Below, one piece after another: positions 27,565-35,846 of a stretch of 64,000 bases of DNA. The stretch comes from Streptomyces sp. NBC_00289. GTDB taxonomy: Bacteria > Actinomycetota > Actinomycetes > Streptomycetales > Streptomycetaceae. The DNA lies in assembly GCF_041435115.1 (NCBI RefSeq), contig NZ_CP108046.1, positions 7,316,001 through 7,380,000 of the forward strand. The letters run 5' to 3'. The notes beneath the pieces are model-generated. The model did no database searches. It saw nothing but the letters and a program-made list of their open reading frames with translations, and was not told where the DNA came from. How positions within the stretch are numbered: the first letter of the stretch is position 1; every line of letters starts with the position of its first letter. The position numbers and the translations under genes are program-made.

Positions 27565-28629
27565 ATGAGCGCTGTGACCCCCGCTGGAGGCGACACCGCG
27601 GCGGGCCGTTCCTGGCCCCAGGTACTGGACGCCCTGCTGTACGGCCGGGACCAGAGCGCCGAGGCGACGGCCTGGGCGATGGACCGGATCCTGCGCGGCG
27701 AGGCGACCGACGCACAGATCGCCGGGTTCGCGGTGGCGCTGCGGGCCAAGGGCGAGACCGTCGAGGAGATCGCCGGGCTCGTCCGGACGATGTACGAGCA
27801 CGCGAACGTCATCGAGGTGCCGGGCGCGACCGTCGACATCGTCGGCACGGGCGGCGACGGCGCCAGGACGGTGAACATCTCCACGATGTCCTCGATCGTC
27901 GTGGCCGGCACCGGCGCGAAGGTCGTCAAGCACGGCAACCGGGCCGCTTCCTCCGCCTCGGGTGCCTCGGACGTCCTGGAGAAGCTCGGCGTCAATCTCG
28001 AACTGACGCCGAAGCGGGTCGCGGAGGTGGCCGAGGAAGCCGGGATCACCTTCTGCTTCGCGGTGAAGTTCCATCCGGCGCTGCGCCATGTGGCCGCCGC
28101 GCGCGGCCAGTTGGGTATCCGGACGACCTTCAACTTCCTCGGCCCGCTGACCAACCCGGCGAAGGTCAAGGCGCAGGCCGTCGGGGTGGCCGACCTGCGG
28201 ATGGCGCCGATCGTCGCCGGTGTCTTCGCCGAGCGCGGCAACTCCTCGCTGGTGTTCCGGGGCGACGACGGTCTCGACGAGCTGACGACCACCGCCACCT
28301 CCCGGGTGTGGGTCGTCCGCGACGGCAAGGTCACCGAGGAGGCCTTCGACCCCCGGGACGTCGGCCTGGAGCTGGTGCCGGTGGAGGCCCTGCGGGGCGC
28401 CGACGCCTCGTTCAACGCGGAGGTGGCCCGACGGCTGCTGAGCGGGGAGACCGGGCCGGTGCGGGACGCCGTACTGCTGAACTCGGCGGCCGCGTTGGTC
28501 GCGCTGGAGCCCGGGGACGGGCCGCTCGCCGAGCAGATCCGGGCCGGCATGGAGAAGGCGGCCGTGTCGATCGACTCCGGCGCGGCCCGGCGGACCCTGG
28601 AGCGCTGGGTGGCGATCAGCAACGCCTGA
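27565..28629 (+). CDS. trpD: Anthranilate phosphoribosyltransferase
   Basis: TrpD joins anthranilate to PRPP in the second step of tryptophan synthesis. The 354-residue protein starts at ATG 27565 behind AGGAG. It has the PRPP loop [55 protein letters not shown] and [11 protein letters not shown]. It is monocistronic between two hairpins and far from trpEG (about 26 kb away), so the trp pathway is scattered. Confidence 0.97.
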   Translation: MSAVTPAGGDTAAGRSWPQVLDALLYGRDQSAEATAWAMDRILRGEATDAQIAGFAVALRAKGETVEEIAGLVRTMYEHANVIEVPGATVDIVGTGGDGARTVNISTMSSIVVAGTGAKVVKHGNRAASSASGASDVLEKLGVNLELTPKRVAEVAEEAGITFCFAVKFHPALRHVAAARGQLGIRTTFNFLGPLTNPAKVKAQAVGVADLRMAPIVAGVFAERGNSSLVFRGDDGLDELTTTATSRVWVVRDGKVTEEAFDPRDVGLELVPVEALRGADASFNAEVARRLLSGETGPVRDAVLLNSAAALVALEPGDGPLAEQIRAGMEKAAVSIDSGAARRTLERWVAISNA

Positions 28630-28650
28630 GTTCCGCACGGTGTGACGCGA

Positions 28651-28677
28651 GGCGCAGTCCAGAATTCGGACTGCGCC
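28651..28677. terminator. Hairpin after trpD
   Basis: GGCGCAGTCC and GGACTGCGCC form a perfect 10-bp stem with loop AGAATTC, 21 bp after the trpD stop. Confidence 0.8.
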
Positions 28678-28713
28678 TTGCGCGTGGAAGATCGTGTGGC
28701 AGGATGTTCGGCA

Positions 28714-28836
28714 GGTCATGAGTGACAGTCATGAGGCCCCGGCCGACTGTCCGGCAACCCTCCGTCCGTGGCGGGGTGCCCCGGGTGAAGACCAGGCCGT
28801 GGGCAGCGAGGTCCACGGCAAGCGCGGACCCCTCGC
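28714..28836 (+). ncRNA. SAM-IV riboswitch
   Basis: The leader starts GGTCATGAGTGACAGTCATG and carries the SAM-binding-core-like GTCCGGCAACCCTCCGTCC and GGCGGGGTGCCCCGGGTGA; its P1 stem is closed by GGTC (28714-28717) with GACC (28790-28793). This matches the actinomycete SAM-IV consensus as I know it, including the extra downstream stems (GGCCGTGGGCAGCGAGGTCC). It lies about 170 bp before a class V aminotransferase gene and should lower its expression when S-adenosylmethionine is abundant. Confidence 0.88.
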
Positions 28837-28899
28837 ACTCTTTCGAGTGGATACAGCCCAGGGGTCCTGGTCTCGAGGGAGTCCCCCGTGAGCAAGCGA

Positions 28900-28945
28900 A
28901 TGCGATAGGGCCGCAGAGCCCCGCCTCCGCATCCCCTTTTCTCTT
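28900..28945 (+). terminator. Possible attenuator hairpin downstream of the riboswitch
   Basis: ATGCG (28900-28904) pairs with CGCAT (28928-28932), enclosing GGGC/GCCC, and is followed by CCCCTTTTCTCTT. The stem is weak but the T-rich tail is unusual for this genome, so it may be the expression platform. Confidence 0.4.
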
Positions 28946-29009
28946 CCTGTCCCGCGCCGAGCCGTACCCGCTCGCGTGGTGATTCCGCTGCTTCTCACGG
29001 GAGTTCGCC

Positions 29010-30371
29010 ATGTCTGTCTCCACCGCTGCCGCCGCCCAGTCGCTTTGTTCCCCGCTGCCCGTTCTGGGTGGAGACGTCACCGTCCCGCTCGTCACGGGCG
29101 GCGAGGTCACCTACGCCGCGCTCGACTACGCGGCCAGCGCTCCCGCCCTGCAGCGGGTCTGGGACGACGTCGCCGCCTACGCGCCGTACTACGGCAGCGT
29201 GCACCGCGGGGCCGGATACCTCTCCCAGCTCTCGACCGACCTGTTCGAGAACGCCCGCCGGACGGTCGCGGAGTTCCTCGACTGCCGGACCGACGACCAG
29301 CTGATCTTCACCCGGTCCACCACCGACTCCCTGAACCTGCTGGCCGCCGCGCTTCCCGACGGCTGCCAGGTCTTCGTCTTCGAGACCGAGCACCACGCCT
29401 CGCTGCTGCCCTGGAAGGACGCCCGGGTCAGCTACCTCGACGCCCCGCGCACCCCGCGCCAGGCCGTCGAGACCCTGGAGCGCGCCCTCGCCGCCCGTGA
29501 CCCGCACGGCCCGGCCCTGGTCTGCGTCACCGGCGCCTCCAACGTCACCGGCGAGCTGTGGCCCGTACGGGAGCTCGCGGCCGCCGCGCACGCCCACGGC
29601 GCCCGGATCGTCCTGGACGCCGCCCAGCTGGCCCCGCACCACCCGGTGTCGGTGCGGGACCTGGACGTCGACTGGGTCGCCTTCTCCGGTCACAAGCTGT
29701 ACGCGCCCTTCGGCTCCGGAGTCCTGGCCGGCCGTGCCGACTGGCTGCGCGAGGCCGACCCGTACCTGGCCGGCGGCGGCGCCAGCCGCAAGGTCACCCG
29801 GCGTGAGGACGGGGGAGTGGACGTCGAGTGGCACGACACCGCCGCCCGTCACGAGGCCGGCTCGCCCAACGTCATCGGCGTCTACTCCATCGCCTCCGCC
29901 TGCAAGGCCCTCACCGAGGCCGGCTTCGACACCCTGGTCGCCCGCGAGCGGCACCTGATCGACACCGTGCGGGCGGGCCTCGCCGAGGTGCCGCAGGTGC
30001 GGATCCTGTCCCTGTTCGGGGACGACGCCCCGCGGGTCGGCGTGATCTCCTTCGTCGTCGAGGGCTGGAACAGCTCGCACTTCGCCGCGGCCCTCTCCGC
30101 CGAGTACGGCATCGGCGTCCGGGACGGCCTCTTCTGCGCCCACCCGCTGGTCCGCACCCTGCTGGGCAGCGACCCCCAGACCCAGGGCGAGTGCGGTGCC
30201 CCCGAGGCCGCGCCGGGCGAGAAGTCCCTCAACGCGATCCGGGTGAGCTTCGGCGCGGGCACCCCCGACGAGCACGTGGAGCGCTTCGTGGGGGCCGTGA
30301 AGGAGCTCGTGCGGGACGGCGCGCGCTGGCAGTACCGCACGGAGGGCGGCCGCTGCGTCCCGGCGGTGTGA
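29010..30371 (+). CDS. SAM-riboswitch-controlled class V aminotransferase / desulfurase-like protein
   Basis: The 453-residue PLP enzyme starts at ATG 29010 behind GGGAG. It has YAALDYAASAPALQRV at the substrate end, FTRSTTDSLNLLAAAL, VFETEHHASLLPW, the cofactor Asp in RIVLDAAQLAPHH and the PLP Lys in VAFSGHKLYAPFGSGVL. Unlike true desulfurases, the expected mobile Cys loop is not clear (FCAHPLVRTLLG). The SAM-IV leader suggests a task in sulfur or methionine metabolism, but the reaction is unknown. It is convergent with the Lrp-domain gene. Confidence 0.85.
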   Translation: MSVSTAAAAQSLCSPLPVLGGDVTVPLVTGGEVTYAALDYAASAPALQRVWDDVAAYAPYYGSVHRGAGYLSQLSTDLFENARRTVAEFLDCRTDDQLIFTRSTTDSLNLLAAALPDGCQVFVFETEHHASLLPWKDARVSYLDAPRTPRQAVETLERALAARDPHGPALVCVTGASNVTGELWPVRELAAAAHAHGARIVLDAAQLAPHHPVSVRDLDVDWVAFSGHKLYAPFGSGVLAGRADWLREADPYLAGGGASRKVTRREDGGVDVEWHDTAARHEAGSPNVIGVYSIASACKALTEAGFDTLVARERHLIDTVRAGLAEVPQVRILSLFGDDAPRVGVISFVVEGWNSSHFAAALSAEYGIGVRDGLFCAHPLVRTLLGSDPQTQGECGAPEAAPGEKSLNAIRVSFGAGTPDEHVERFVGAVKELVRDGARWQYRTEGGRCVPAV

Positions 30372-30412
30372 CGTCTGGGTCCGGTCCGTGCCCGGAGGCG
30401 GTGTTCAGGCGG

Positions 30413-30694
30413 TCAGGAGTCCAGGCCGATCGCGAACGCCGCCTCCAGGTCGTGCTGGGAGTAGGTGCGGAACGCGACGTGCGTGTCCGTGCCCTCCACG
30501 CCGGGGATCCTGCTGATCCGCCCGGGGATGACCTCGGCCAGGTCCTCGTGCTGCTTGACGCGGACCATCGCGATCAGGTCGTAGGTGCCGGTGACCGAGA
30601 AGACCTCGCTGACGGACTCCAGGGCCGCGATCGACTCCGCGATCTCGGGAATCCGGTCCACGCTGGTCTTGATGAGGACGATCGCGGTGATCAC
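30413..30694 (-). CDS. Stand-alone Lrp/AsnC ligand-binding (RAM) domain protein
   Basis: The 93-residue protein starts at GTG 30694 and reads MITAIVLIKTSVDRIPEIAE, VFSVTGTYDLIAMVRVK and ISRIPGVEGTDTHVAF, which is the whole RAM fold. The helix-turn-helix of Lrp regulators is absent. Such proteins form octamers or decamers and may bind amino acids or modify Lrp-type regulators. Its start overlaps the stop of the rhomboid gene, which is upstream in the same operon. Confidence 0.9.
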   Translation of the reverse strand: MITAIVLIKTSVDRIPEIAESIAALESVSEVFSVTGTYDLIAMVRVKQHEDLAEVIPGRISRIPGVEGTDTHVAFRTYSQHDLEAAFAIGLDS

Positions 30695-31434
30695 GGCTGG
30701 TTCTCTCCCTCGGGGGCCGGAGCTGGGGCGGCCTTCACTCTAGTGGTACGGCCGAAACGGACCCACGCGTAGCCGAAGCCCACCGAGAACCCCACGAGGT
30801 GCGCGAGATACGCCACGCCCGGTCCCTGGGCCGCCCGTCCCGCCGCCAGCCACTGCAGGGCCGCCCAGAAGGGCAGCACGACCCAGGCCGGGAAGCGCAG
30901 GGGCAGAAAGAACAGGAACGGCAGGAGACTGGTCACCCGGGCGCCGGGGAACAGGTACAGGCACGCCCCGAGGACGGCGGAGATCGCCCCGGAGGCGCCG
31001 ACCAGTGACTGCGTGGAGTCGGCGTTGGCGGCCGCGTAGCCCAGCAGGGCCAGGTAGCCGCAGCCCAGATAGAACAGGGTGAACTGGACGCGGCCCATCC
31101 GTTCCTCGGTCAGCGCGCCGAAGACGTAGAGGAAGAGCATGTTGCCGAGCAGATGGACCCAGCTGCCGTGGACGAACAGGGCCGTGGCGGGGGTGAGGGC
31201 GGCGCGGGGGGAGCCCTCGAACAGTTCTGCGGGGACCACGCCCCAGCGGCGGAAGTAGGCCCGCTGCGCGGCGAGCAGCCCGTCGCCGGAGCCGTACGCC
31301 GGATCGAGGCCCGAGGCCGGGCCGATCACGAACAGCAGGCAGCAGGCGGCGATCAGGCCGTATGTCACCGGCGCCGACGGCGTCCGGACCCTCCCGGCCG
31401 TCCTGCCGACCGTCACGCTCCACTTGCTGATCAT
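30691..31434 (-). CDS. Rhomboid-family intramembrane serine protease
   Basis: The 247-residue, six-helix protein starts at ATG 31434. It carries the catalytic Ser in VGASGAISAVLGA and the catalytic-type His in YLAHLVGFSVGFGYAW, with the L1-loop HGSWVHLLGNMLFLYVFG upstream. Rhomboids cleave other membrane proteins inside the bilayer; its substrates are unknown. No good ribosome site precedes ATG 31434, so a leaderless start is possible. It is coupled to the RAM-domain gene, which may control or sense something in the same process. Confidence 0.88.
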   Translation of the reverse strand: MISKWSVTVGRTAGRVRTPSAPVTYGLIAACCLLFVIGPASGLDPAYGSGDGLLAAQRAYFRRWGVVPAELFEGSPRAALTPATALFVHGSWVHLLGNMLFLYVFGALTEERMGRVQFTLFYLGCGYLALLGYAAANADSTQSLVGASGAISAVLGACLYLFPGARVTSLLPFLFFLPLRFPAWVVLPFWAALQWLAAGRAAQGPGVAYLAHLVGFSVGFGYAWVRFGRTTRVKAAPAPAPEGENQP

Positions 31435-31591
31435 GGGTACAGAGCATGACGTAAGGGGGCCGAGCCGCACAGACCGCCTCGCCGCCCTGGACGGACGGGC
31501 GGCGGGATGCCGCCAGGCCGTAGGGTTACGAGCCACACGCACCGGGGAATCCGGCGCGTCACGGACACTAGAAGGAAAGCGAACAGTCACG

Positions 31592-31831
31592 ATGACGGTT
31601 CCCCTGCCGACCGACGCCACCCGCTGGCGCTGCACCCTCTGCGGCAACCTCACCCGCTTCGACGTGACGCGCTCGTCGAAGGTCGTCGAGTACATCCACC
31701 TCGACCTGGCGGGTGAGCCGAAGGTCGAGGAGCGCGAGACGCTCAGTGAGACCATCGAGTCGGTGCGGTGCCGCTGGTGCAACGCGGTGGATCAGGTGGA
31801 ACTCGTGGACAGGCCGGGTGCCGGCTCCTGA
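31592..31831 (+). CDS. Small zinc-ribbon protein
   Basis: The 79-residue protein starts at ATG 31592; GAAGGAAAG lies about 11 bases before it. It has two CxxC pairs, CTLCGN near residue 14 and CRWC near residue 60, around DVTRSSKVVEYIHLDL. That layout fits a single zinc ribbon. It lies 36 bp before a NYN-domain gene and divergent from the rhomboid. A nucleic-acid role is likely from the neighbour but unproved. Confidence 0.85.
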   Translation: MTVPLPTDATRWRCTLCGNLTRFDVTRSSKVVEYIHLDLAGEPKVEERETLSETIESVRCRWCNAVDQVELVDRPGAGS

Positions 31832-31867
31832 GGGGAGCGGGTCCCGCACAGGTATTGGGGTTGACGG

Positions 31868-33217
31868 ATGGTGGAGACCACGGGCGGGGAGCCGGGCGAC
31901 GGCACCGCCGAGGTGCTCGACCGTCCGCTGCCCGACGGCGTGCGCCGCAGGGTCGTACAGATCGTCTCGGACGGCTTCGGCGGCCTGACCGTCGGCGAAC
32001 TGCCCACGCAGCTCAGACAGTACGCCCGGTTCGCGCCGAACCGGCGGGCCAAGTTCGCCGGGAACGCGATGGCCACCGCTCTGGAGACCGATCCGCTGTT
32101 CCGGCAGCGCATCGGGGAGAAGCTCAGAGAGGCCCAGGCGGAGCTGGCCGGTGCCCTCGACTCCGGCTCGCCGCCGCCGGCCGCGGATCCGCTGGACGTG
32201 GCGGCCGCGGCCTACGTACTGCGCCCCACCGGCTGGGTGAAGCTGGTGACCGCGGCCGGCGAGGAGGCCCTGCGGGCGGACGCCGAGCGGGCCGACGAGG
32301 AGAACCGGGCGGAGCTGGCGCGGCTGCGTGAGGAGCTCGCCCAGGCCCGTGAGCAGACCAGGGCCGACACCGAGCGGCTGCGGACCGAGCTGGACGCGGC
32401 GAAGAAGGAAACGGAATCGCTTCACCGCAAGCTGCGCGCGGCCCTCAGTGACGTCAAACGCGGCGAGGCGGCCCTGCGCAAGCTCCAGGGCGAGACCGAG
32501 ACGGCCCGTGCCGAGGGGCAGACCCAGGTGTCCGCAGCCGAGAGCGAGTCGCGGCGGCTCAAGGCGCGGCTCGGAGAGGCGGAGGCGGCCCTGGAGGCCA
32601 CCCGCAGAGCGGCCCGGGAGGGGCGCAGCGTCGAGGACATGCGGGTGCGGCTCCTGCTCGACACCGTGCTCGACGCGGCCCAGGGGCTGCGGCGTGAGCT
32701 GGCGCTGCCACCGGTGTCCGTACGGCCCGCGGAAACCGTCGACGCGGTCGAACCGGGACGAATGACCCCGAAGGACATCGCCGCGCGCGCTCTGTCCGAG
32801 AACGACCCGGCGATTCTCGACCAGTTGCTCGCGCTCCCGCAGGCGCATCTCGTGGTCGACGGCTACAACGTCACCAAGACAGGCTATCCCCAAATGCCTC
32901 TGGAGAAGCAGCGGTTGCGACTTCTGGGGCAGCTCTCGCAGCTCGCCGCGCAGACCGGGGCCGAGGCTACCTGTGTCTTCGACGGGGCCGAGCTGGCCGC
33001 GCCGGTGCTGCTCGCGCCGCCGCGCGGGGTGCGCGTGCTGTTCTCCAAAGCCGGCGTGACGGCCGACGAGTTGATCCGTCAGCTGGTGCGCGCGGAGCCG
33101 CCCGGACGCCCGGTCATCGTCGTCTCCACCGACCGTGAGGTGGCCGACGGGGTTGCCCGGGCGGGAGCCCGGCCGGTCGCCTCGGCGGTGCTTCTGAAGC
33201 GGTTCTCGAGGGCCTGA
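31868..33217 (+). CDS. NYN (PIN-like) domain RNase/RNA-binding protein with long coiled coil
   Basis: The 449-residue protein starts at ATG 31868. Residues about 30-125 are a small helical domain; residues 130-265 are a continuous coiled coil rich in Glu, Arg and Ala. The C-terminal 150 residues hold the NYN fold: HLVVDGYNVTKTGYP with the first catalytic Asp, TCVFDGAELA, SKAGVTADELIRQLV and VVSTDREVADG. These acidic residues are conserved, so RNase activity is plausible. The upstream zinc-ribbon gene may be its partner. Confidence 0.88.
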   Translation: MVETTGGEPGDGTAEVLDRPLPDGVRRRVVQIVSDGFGGLTVGELPTQLRQYARFAPNRRAKFAGNAMATALETDPLFRQRIGEKLREAQAELAGALDSGSPPPAADPLDVAAAAYVLRPTGWVKLVTAAGEEALRADAERADEENRAELARLREELAQAREQTRADTERLRTELDAAKKETESLHRKLRAALSDVKRGEAALRKLQGETETARAEGQTQVSAAESESRRLKARLGEAEAALEATRRAAREGRSVEDMRVRLLLDTVLDAAQGLRRELALPPVSVRPAETVDAVEPGRMTPKDIAARALSENDPAILDQLLALPQAHLVVDGYNVTKTGYPQMPLEKQRLRLLGQLSQLAAQTGAEATCVFDGAELAAPVLLAPPRGVRVLFSKAGVTADELIRQLVRAEPPGRPVIVVSTDREVADGVARAGARPVASAVLLKRFSRA

Positions 33218-33545
33218 GACGGCTCGGAATCCGCCTCGGCCGAACTGTCCCTTAAGTCCCATGCGTCGCGTACGCACCAAGCGCAACCTACGGATGCATT
33301 GCCCCAATTGGCAGGGTCTTCACGCAACGTAGTGTCAGGTGCGCATCACTGCACGTGAGTTGAGTGTAAAGAATGCAGGGTGTGACAAACATTTTTCACG
33401 CCAGGATTTGAACTGATCACAGGAAGGTCACTAGGGTCTGGGCTCGAACCCCCGCTCGGGTGATCACTCATTGGGAGTGACGGCGGAGGGGGCACCGCCC
33501 GCCGGCGTCTCGGTAGGCGGCTGGAGGAAGAAGGAGCTCGCCTTC
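33218..33545 (+). other. AT-rich promoter and leader region of the first NlpC/P60 gene
   Basis: No gene is seen. From 33300 to 33440 the DNA is much richer in A and T than its surroundings. It holds a promoter (33408-33437), a hairpin TCACTC-ATTGG-GAGTGA (33464-33480) and then the GC-rich leader to the start codon. Confidence 0.6.
33408..33437 (+). promoter_or_regulatory. HrdB-type promoter of the first NlpC/P60 gene
   Basis: TTGAAC (33408-33413) and TAGGGT (33432-33437) are 18 bp apart. Transcription would start near 33444, giving a leader of about 100 nt. Confidence 0.5.
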
Positions 33546-34580
33546 GTGGCGTCCCACCGTCGACCCAAGCAGCCGAGCCGCACCCGTGTGACCGTGCTCA
33601 CCACCGCCGCCGCAGCAGCCGTGGCTCTCAGTGCCAACGCCGCCAACGCGGCGCCGACCGAGAAGCCGAGCAAGGGCGAGGTCAAGGCGAAGGTCGACAA
33701 GCTCTACGAAGAGGCGGAGCAGGCCACCGAGAAGTACGTCGGGGCCCAGGAGAAGCAGGAGAAGCTCCAGAAGGAGATCTCCACCATCCAGGACAACGTC
33801 GCCCGCGGCCAGGAAGAGCTCAACGAGCTGCGCGACAGCATCGGCCTGGCGGCCGCGGCCCAGTACCGCACCGGCTCCATCGACTCCTCCGTCCAGCTCT
33901 TCCTGTCGGCCGACCCGGACGACTACCTCGACAAGGCCTCCACGCTCGACCAGTTGAGCGGCCAGCAGGTCGAGGCGCTGAAGAAGATCCAGCAGAAGCA
34001 GCGCGAACTCGCGCAGGAGCGCTCCGAGGCCTCCGACAAGCTCAAGGACCTCGCCTCCACCCGCACGGAACTGGGCAAGAAGAAGCAGGAAGTCCAGACC
34101 AAGCTCGCCGAGGCGCGCAAGCTGCTCAACACCCTGACGGCCGCGGAGCAGGCGGCGCTCGACGCCGCGGACGCCCGCGCCAGCCGCTCCGCCAGCGAGC
34201 GGGTCGACCTCGGCGGCACCACCTCCGCCTCCAACCGGGCCGCCGCGGCCTTCGCCGCCGGACAGAGCAAGATCGGCACGCCGTACGTCTACGGCGCCTC
34301 CGGTCCCTCCTCCTTCGACTGCTCGGGCTTCACCTCGTGGGCCTACGCGCAGGCCGGTGTCACCATCCCGCGCACCTCGCAGGCCCAGGCGAACGCCGGT
34401 ACGCGCATCTACAACCAGAGCGACCTCAAGGTCGGCGACCTGGTCATCTTCTACGGCGACATGCACCACGTCGGCCTCTACGCCGGCAACGGCCAAGTGC
34501 TGCACGCCCCGCGCACCGGCACCGTCGTGCGCTACGAGTCGATCGGCAACATGCCGTTCCAGTTCGGCGTCCGTATCTGA
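33546..34580 (+). CDS. Secreted NlpC/P60 peptidoglycan endopeptidase with coiled coil (1 of 2)
   Basis: The 344-residue protein starts at GTG 33546, nine bases after AAGGAG. It has a signal peptide (VTVLTTAAAAAVALSANAANAA), a long coiled coil (residues 40-200) as in RipA-like or PcsB-like hydrolases, and an NlpC/P60 domain with catalytic Cys in SFDCSGFTSWAY and His in DMHHVGLYAGNGQ, plus a third polar residue near HAPRTGT. It cuts D-Glu-meso/LL-DAP-type bonds. A very similar gene follows in tandem with its own promoter, so these are recent paralogues. Confidence 0.95.
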   Translation: MASHRRPKQPSRTRVTVLTTAAAAAVALSANAANAAPTEKPSKGEVKAKVDKLYEEAEQATEKYVGAQEKQEKLQKEISTIQDNVARGQEELNELRDSIGLAAAAQYRTGSIDSSVQLFLSADPDDYLDKASTLDQLSGQQVEALKKIQQKQRELAQERSEASDKLKDLASTRTELGKKKQEVQTKLAEARKLLNTLTAAEQAALDAADARASRSASERVDLGGTTSASNRAAAAFAAGQSKIGTPYVYGASGPSSFDCSGFTSWAYAQAGVTIPRTSQAQANAGTRIYNQSDLKVGDLVIFYGDMHHVGLYAGNGQVLHAPRTGTVVRYESIGNMPFQFGVRI

Positions 34581-34629
34581 CTCCGGCTCCCGCCCGAACG
34601 GGCGAATTGCCACAACCGCTGCTGACCCC

Positions 34630-34665
34630 ACGCCCCGCCCATGACCTGCGTCATAGGCGGGGCGT
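34630..34665. terminator. Long hairpin between the NlpC/P60 genes
   Basis: ACGCCCCGCC / GGCGGGGCGT with inner ATGAC / GTCAT form a 15-bp stem with one mismatch and loop CTGC. Confidence 0.8.
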
Positions 34666-34689
34666 CACGTTGTGTGCCCGCGAAGGTCG

Positions 34690-34719
34690 TTGGTGGCTGC
34701 CCGGTCACGGGGCTACTGT
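34690..34719 (+). promoter_or_regulatory. Promoter of the second NlpC/P60 gene
   Basis: TTGGTG (34690-34695) and TACTGT (34714-34719) are 18 bp apart, giving a leader of about 75 nt. Confidence 0.4.
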
Positions 34720-34800
34720 CTGCCGCGTTTCCCGAAGCCGGAGCTCCGCCCCGGCGCGGGGGGCAGTCCGTGTCCGCCAGCGGAAGGAGTGCGGCTTCCC

Positions 34801-35814
34801 GTGGGGTTCCATCGCCGCCTTGTACCGTCCGGGTTCGACCGGGGCGCCAGTGCCGCCCTGTGCGTCCTGTCCGCCGCAGCCGCCGCTCTCGGCGCCGTAC
34901 CGGCGGTGGCCGCGCCGCACGACGACACCCGTGCTGAAGTGGACCGCCTCTACGAGGCGGCCGAGCAGGCCACCGAGGCCTACAACAAGGCCGACGAGCG
35001 CGCCGATTCACTGCGCGGGCAGGTGAGCGACGCGCAGGACCACATCGCCCGGCAGCAGGAACGCATCAACACCATGCGGGAGTCGCTCGGTTCGCTGGCC
35101 GGCGCGCAGTACCGCTCCGGCGGCCTCGACCCCTCGCTCGCGCTCCTGTTCTCCGACGACCCGGACGACTACCTCGACAAGGCCGCGGCGCTCGACCGGA
35201 TCACCGCCCGCCAGGCCGGCGAGCTCGAAGAACTCCAGTCGGCGATGCGCGAACTCGCCCAGGAGCGGGCGGAGGCGGCCGGCAAGCTCGCCGAACTGGA
35301 GCGCAGCCGCAAGGCCGTCGGCACCCACAAGCGGACTGTGGAGAAGAAGCTCGCCCAGGCCCGGCAACTGCTCAACCTGCTGCCGTCGGCGGAACGCGCG
35401 GCCTACGACCGGGCCTCCCGTTCCGGGCGCTCCGACCTGCCCGACCTCACCGGCGTCGCCGCGCCCTCCGGCCGGGCGGCCGCCGCGGTCGCCGCCGCCC
35501 GCTCCGCGCTCGGCAAGCCGTACGTCTGGGGCGCGACCGGGCCCACCGGCTTCGACTGTTCGGGCCTGATGCAGTGGTCCTACGCGCAGGCCGGGATCTC
35601 CCTGCCGCGCACCTCGCAGGCCCAGCGGTACGCCGGCCGACAGGTCCCGCTCTCCCAGGTCCAGCCCGGCGACCTGGTCGCCTACCGGTCCGACGCCAGC
35701 CACGTGGGGATGTACATGGGCAACGGCCAGGTGATCCACGCGCCCTACCCCGGCGCGCCGGTGCGCTACGACCCGGTGGGCATGATGCCCGTCTCGTCGG
35801 TCACGAGGGTCTGA
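34801..35814 (+). CDS. Secreted NlpC/P60 peptidoglycan endopeptidase with coiled coil (2 of 2)
   Basis: The 337-residue protein starts at GTG 34801, 11 bases after GAAGGAG. Its signal region is ALCVLSAAAAALGAVPAVAA; the coiled coil and domain order match the preceding paralogue. The catalytic Cys is in GFDCSGLMQWSY and the His in DASHVGMYMGNGQ. The shared motifs EAAEQATEAYNKADER and DDPDDYLDKAAAL show the tandem duplication. It differs most in the hinge before the catalytic domain. Confidence 0.95.
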   Translation: MGFHRRLVPSGFDRGASAALCVLSAAAAALGAVPAVAAPHDDTRAEVDRLYEAAEQATEAYNKADERADSLRGQVSDAQDHIARQQERINTMRESLGSLAGAQYRSGGLDPSLALLFSDDPDDYLDKAAALDRITARQAGELEELQSAMRELAQERAEAAGKLAELERSRKAVGTHKRTVEKKLAQARQLLNLLPSAERAAYDRASRSGRSDLPDLTGVAAPSGRAAAAVAAARSALGKPYVWGATGPTGFDCSGLMQWSYAQAGISLPRTSQAQRYAGRQVPLSQVQPGDLVAYRSDASHVGMYMGNGQVIHAPYPGAPVRYDPVGMMPVSSVTRV

Positions 35815-35846
35815 CCCGGCGCCCCCGGCCACCGTACGATCGGGAA

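Noticed and set aside
28722..28982. 86-residue plus-strand frame in the trpD-aminotransferase gap
   Set aside because: It lies exactly on the SAM-IV riboswitch and its composition is not protein-like.
33340..33545. c-di-AMP (ydaO) riboswitch before the first NlpC/P60 gene
   Set aside because: Such leaders are known before Streptomyces wall hydrolases, but the conserved blocks (such as GGGGTGAA-like and ACCGGGGACCCA-like) are absent here.
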